A DNA stretch of 64,000 nt from Echinometra lucunter. Taxonomy: Eukaryota; Echinodermata; Echinoidea; Camarodonta; Echinometridae. A program made the position numbers and the translations under genes. Numbering within the stretch: the first letter of the stretch is position 1; every line of letters begins with the position of its first letter. Location: positions 22,056,437 to 22,120,436 of the forward strand of contig CM057169.1 of assembly GCA_029962745.1 (NCBI GenBank). The letters run 5' to 3'. The notes below the pieces were generated by a model, which did not search any database, had not been told where the DNA came from, and worked only from the letters and a program-made list of their open reading frames with translations. Positions 61,894-64,000 of the stretch are shown one piece after another.

Positions 61894-62544
61894 GACCACT
61901 CCCTCCCTTCCTTACTAATTCAGTCTAACTACAAAATATTCATGGTATGGAGATTCATCAACAAATGTCAGGACAGTTTTAGTCTGCAGTAGCTGCTGCA
62001 TAGTCAGCTGGGACCTTTCTGTTCTTGACGAATGCAGTTTGAGCAAAAAACTTAACATGGATCATGGTTTTAAGATTTGGCAACAAAATAGTTTTTTGTG
62101 GAAATGGAATCACATGAAAGGAACAACATTCAATGAAATCCCAGTGAAAATCATTACTTGAGACCTGCTTAAATGGAAGGAGAGAGATCAAGGAATAATG
62201 ATGTATGTAGGATAAGACACTAAACCGGCAAGACTTGGCTGAGAAACTCCCTCAGCAAAGAATTGAGTGTTCCCAGGAAGATGACTGCCATAATTTTTTG
62301 TAGTCCTTGCTAATCTGGACAATCAGGAGCGAAGCATTGCACCAGAAATCAAGAATGTTTGACAGGAATTCACTAAGTATGTGTATCCTACATCATGGTT
62401 TACAAAGAGAGACAAGAATGAGGCATACTGTTGCATTTTACCTTCAAATTGAATTAGAATTTCAGATTTTATTCCAGGTTTTTAAGTAATACGTTGGGAA
62501 TGTCATTGATATTCTTTGTGTAACAGTATATTTCATGGTTACTA

Positions 62545-62550
62545 AATAAA
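62545..62550 (+). other. Poly(A) signal candidate 1
   Basis: AATAAA followed within 30 bp by AGTCTTTTCAGCATCATAC; it would give a UTR of about 680 bp. Confidence 0.5.
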
Positions 62551-63392
62551 AGTCTTTTCAGCATCATACTTTTAAAAAAATATTTCACCATTGCAATGAA
62601 TTTTACATATTGGTATGTACATACTTCCATATGTCACACAGGAAAATATTGGACAGTTCTTACATCTAGATGTTTTTTTTTTATTTCATTCGAGTATGGA
62701 ATTTTTAGCATCACATCACATGTAGCCTGATAAATTACGAAAAGTTACAAGAAAAGTAGTATTTTCTCGTAGTCCATCTTCATGTTGTGTGTAGTGTGTG
62801 CTAGTAGCTTGCCATTATTTAATATACATTTTTTTTTATATGAGATTGCCTTCTCTTCAAACACTTTTGCCTTATTATCATGCTGATTTTATACATCATA
62901 CTTTTTATAGCTGATAGTTTTGAAATATAGCATGTGCTACATTTAGTTGTAGATCTGGGCTACTTTGACTTTGAAGAGCAGAAGACATGTTTAAAGTGTT
63001 GTATTTATTCTGACAGTCTATGAGCAAAACACCCTGAAGTTTTTAATGTATAATAATAGCATACCAATTAGGTTTTAAGAAGATAGGCATTGTCAGAATA
63101 TCGGGTTAAAAATTTCCAGTAAACCTGTAATGCCTAAAGCTTGCCTATATGTTGCCATTAGTTATTGATCATGTTAATCATGTGATCTTGCCGACCACAA
63201 AATTTTACCATTGTGAACTATGCAAAGGTGCTGCATAATAGTTTGTATTTTTTGTAGACTATGACAAAAATGGTGCTAACAATATTGATGTGATATATTT
63301 TGTACAAAATGTGCCCGTACAGGTTTGCTGTCATCTCAAGTGTATTTTCTTTGCATTTTGTTTGACTTATTTCTTAGTTAAAGGGAGGAAAG

Positions 63393-63398
63393 AATAAA
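63393..63398 (+). other. Poly(A) signal candidate 2
   Basis: AATAAA in AGGAAAGAATAAATGATAC; it would give a UTR of about 1.5 kb. Confidence 0.45.
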
Positions 63399-63994
63399 TG
63401 ATACTAATATAAAACACGAGTGGGACAAACTTTTAAGATAGTACCTTGCTTTCAAGTGTGTTGTTATAGGGTTTAAAGGTCTACATGTTACACCAATTGA
63501 AATTTAATGTAATGTAGACACTTTGTATAGTTGTCTTTAGCTTCTTTCATATCCAACTACTATTATATGAATATATTTATGAATCATGTACAAATTGCTA
63601 GTTAGATCAGTCATTACATGTAGATCTATTCATGTAGTGTAAAAAAATTAGTTCATTAATGTTAAGAAAAAATCAGTTAGATGTGTGAGCCTCAATATCT
63701 AAAAAAATTGTTTCATTTATTATTTGGCATCTGCTTTTTTTATTTCAGTACTTTTTCCCCCAGGTACTGTAGTTTTCCTGTATATTGTCGTATACGGAGT
63801 TTGTTTATTTTATACAATGATAGGTGTATTTGTTTGATAAGATATATCAAAAAGCCAGGGAGTACAAACATCATTTCTTTATCTTTCATTTGGGATGGGT
63901 AGTTTGTTCAGAAAACAGGTCAAAAGATGAGTTATTGCTGTTTCAAACTTTTCAGTTATTATGTTGTCATTTATAGCATCTGGATACAATTAAA

Positions 63995-64000
63995 AATAAA
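63995..64000 (+). other. Poly(A) signal candidate 3 at the window edge
   Basis: The last six bases are AATAAA; the cleavage region is outside the window. Confidence 0.4.

Larger units (their letters stand above)
61894..64000 (+). other. 3' UTR and flank
   Basis: Begins directly after the TAG. AT-rich, without repeats or further open frames that I find convincing. Several AATAAA signals are present, so UTR length may vary. The true end cannot be fixed here; the window ends on an AATAAA. Confidence 0.6.

Overview
The window holds one large eukaryotic gene on the + strand: a type IV (basement-membrane) collagen alpha chain. Thirty-eight exons can be placed between 6281 and 61893. Joined, they give one uninterrupted frame of 1,696 codons plus a TAG stop: Gly-X-Y helix with about twenty interruptions, then a C-terminal NC1 domain of about 225 residues with all 12 family cysteines. 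Every junction is phase-compatible. The chain belongs to the alpha-2-like (even-numbered) clade: its NC1 motifs [23 protein letters not shown] and [13 protein letters not shown] match vertebrate alpha-2(IV) better than alpha-1. The 5' end (promoter, signal peptide, start of the 7S domain) lies outside the window. The 3' UTR runs from 61894 towards the window end.

The organism is a deuterostome invertebrate, most likely an echinoderm and probably a sea urchin. This is inferred from the alpha-2-like chain, introns of about 0.3-3.6 kb, AT-rich non-coding DNA, and introns full of short fold-back elements, tRNA-derived SINEs and GTCCGTCCG / AACTTAAGAACC repeats. The species cannot be fixed from sequence alone.

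Layout. 1-6280 is intron or upstream DNA without a recognisable exon. 6281-24253 holds visible exons 1-11, all starting with intact Gly codons and mostly multiples of 9 bp; it covers the end of the 7S region and the interruption-rich N-terminal helix. 26328-57389 holds exons 12-35, nearly all with a split Gly codon (G|GN) at their junctions; it covers the central and C-terminal helix, including a CPLC cysteine interruption in exon 15. 58879-61893 holds exons 36-38, the NC1 domain. 61894-64000 is 3' UTR and flank with three AATAAA signals.

The introns carry a dense record of mobile elements. There are four about 408-bp MITEs with TTAA target duplications and CCC...GGG ends (piggyBac type) plus a distant nested relative. 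There are three copies of an about 250-bp MITE with GTGCGAAAGAACGCG-type ends, one of which contains a younger element, and three copies of an about 490-bp element with TTAAAGGCATTGG ends. A set of GTTCACAC-ended fold-backs, several CCCGTTTCAT(G/A)AAA fold-backs and two or three tRNA-type SINEs are also present, along with a 65-bp tandem array and a repeat that carries many perfect AGGTCAAAGGTCA motifs.

The most notable points are two relic exon pieces: a decayed copy of the middle of exon 12 at 26800-26860, and a decayed copy of the exon 33 acceptor and start at 54047-54125. Both suggest recent exon duplication and loss within this gene. I found no second gene, no prokaryotic system and no CRISPR array.
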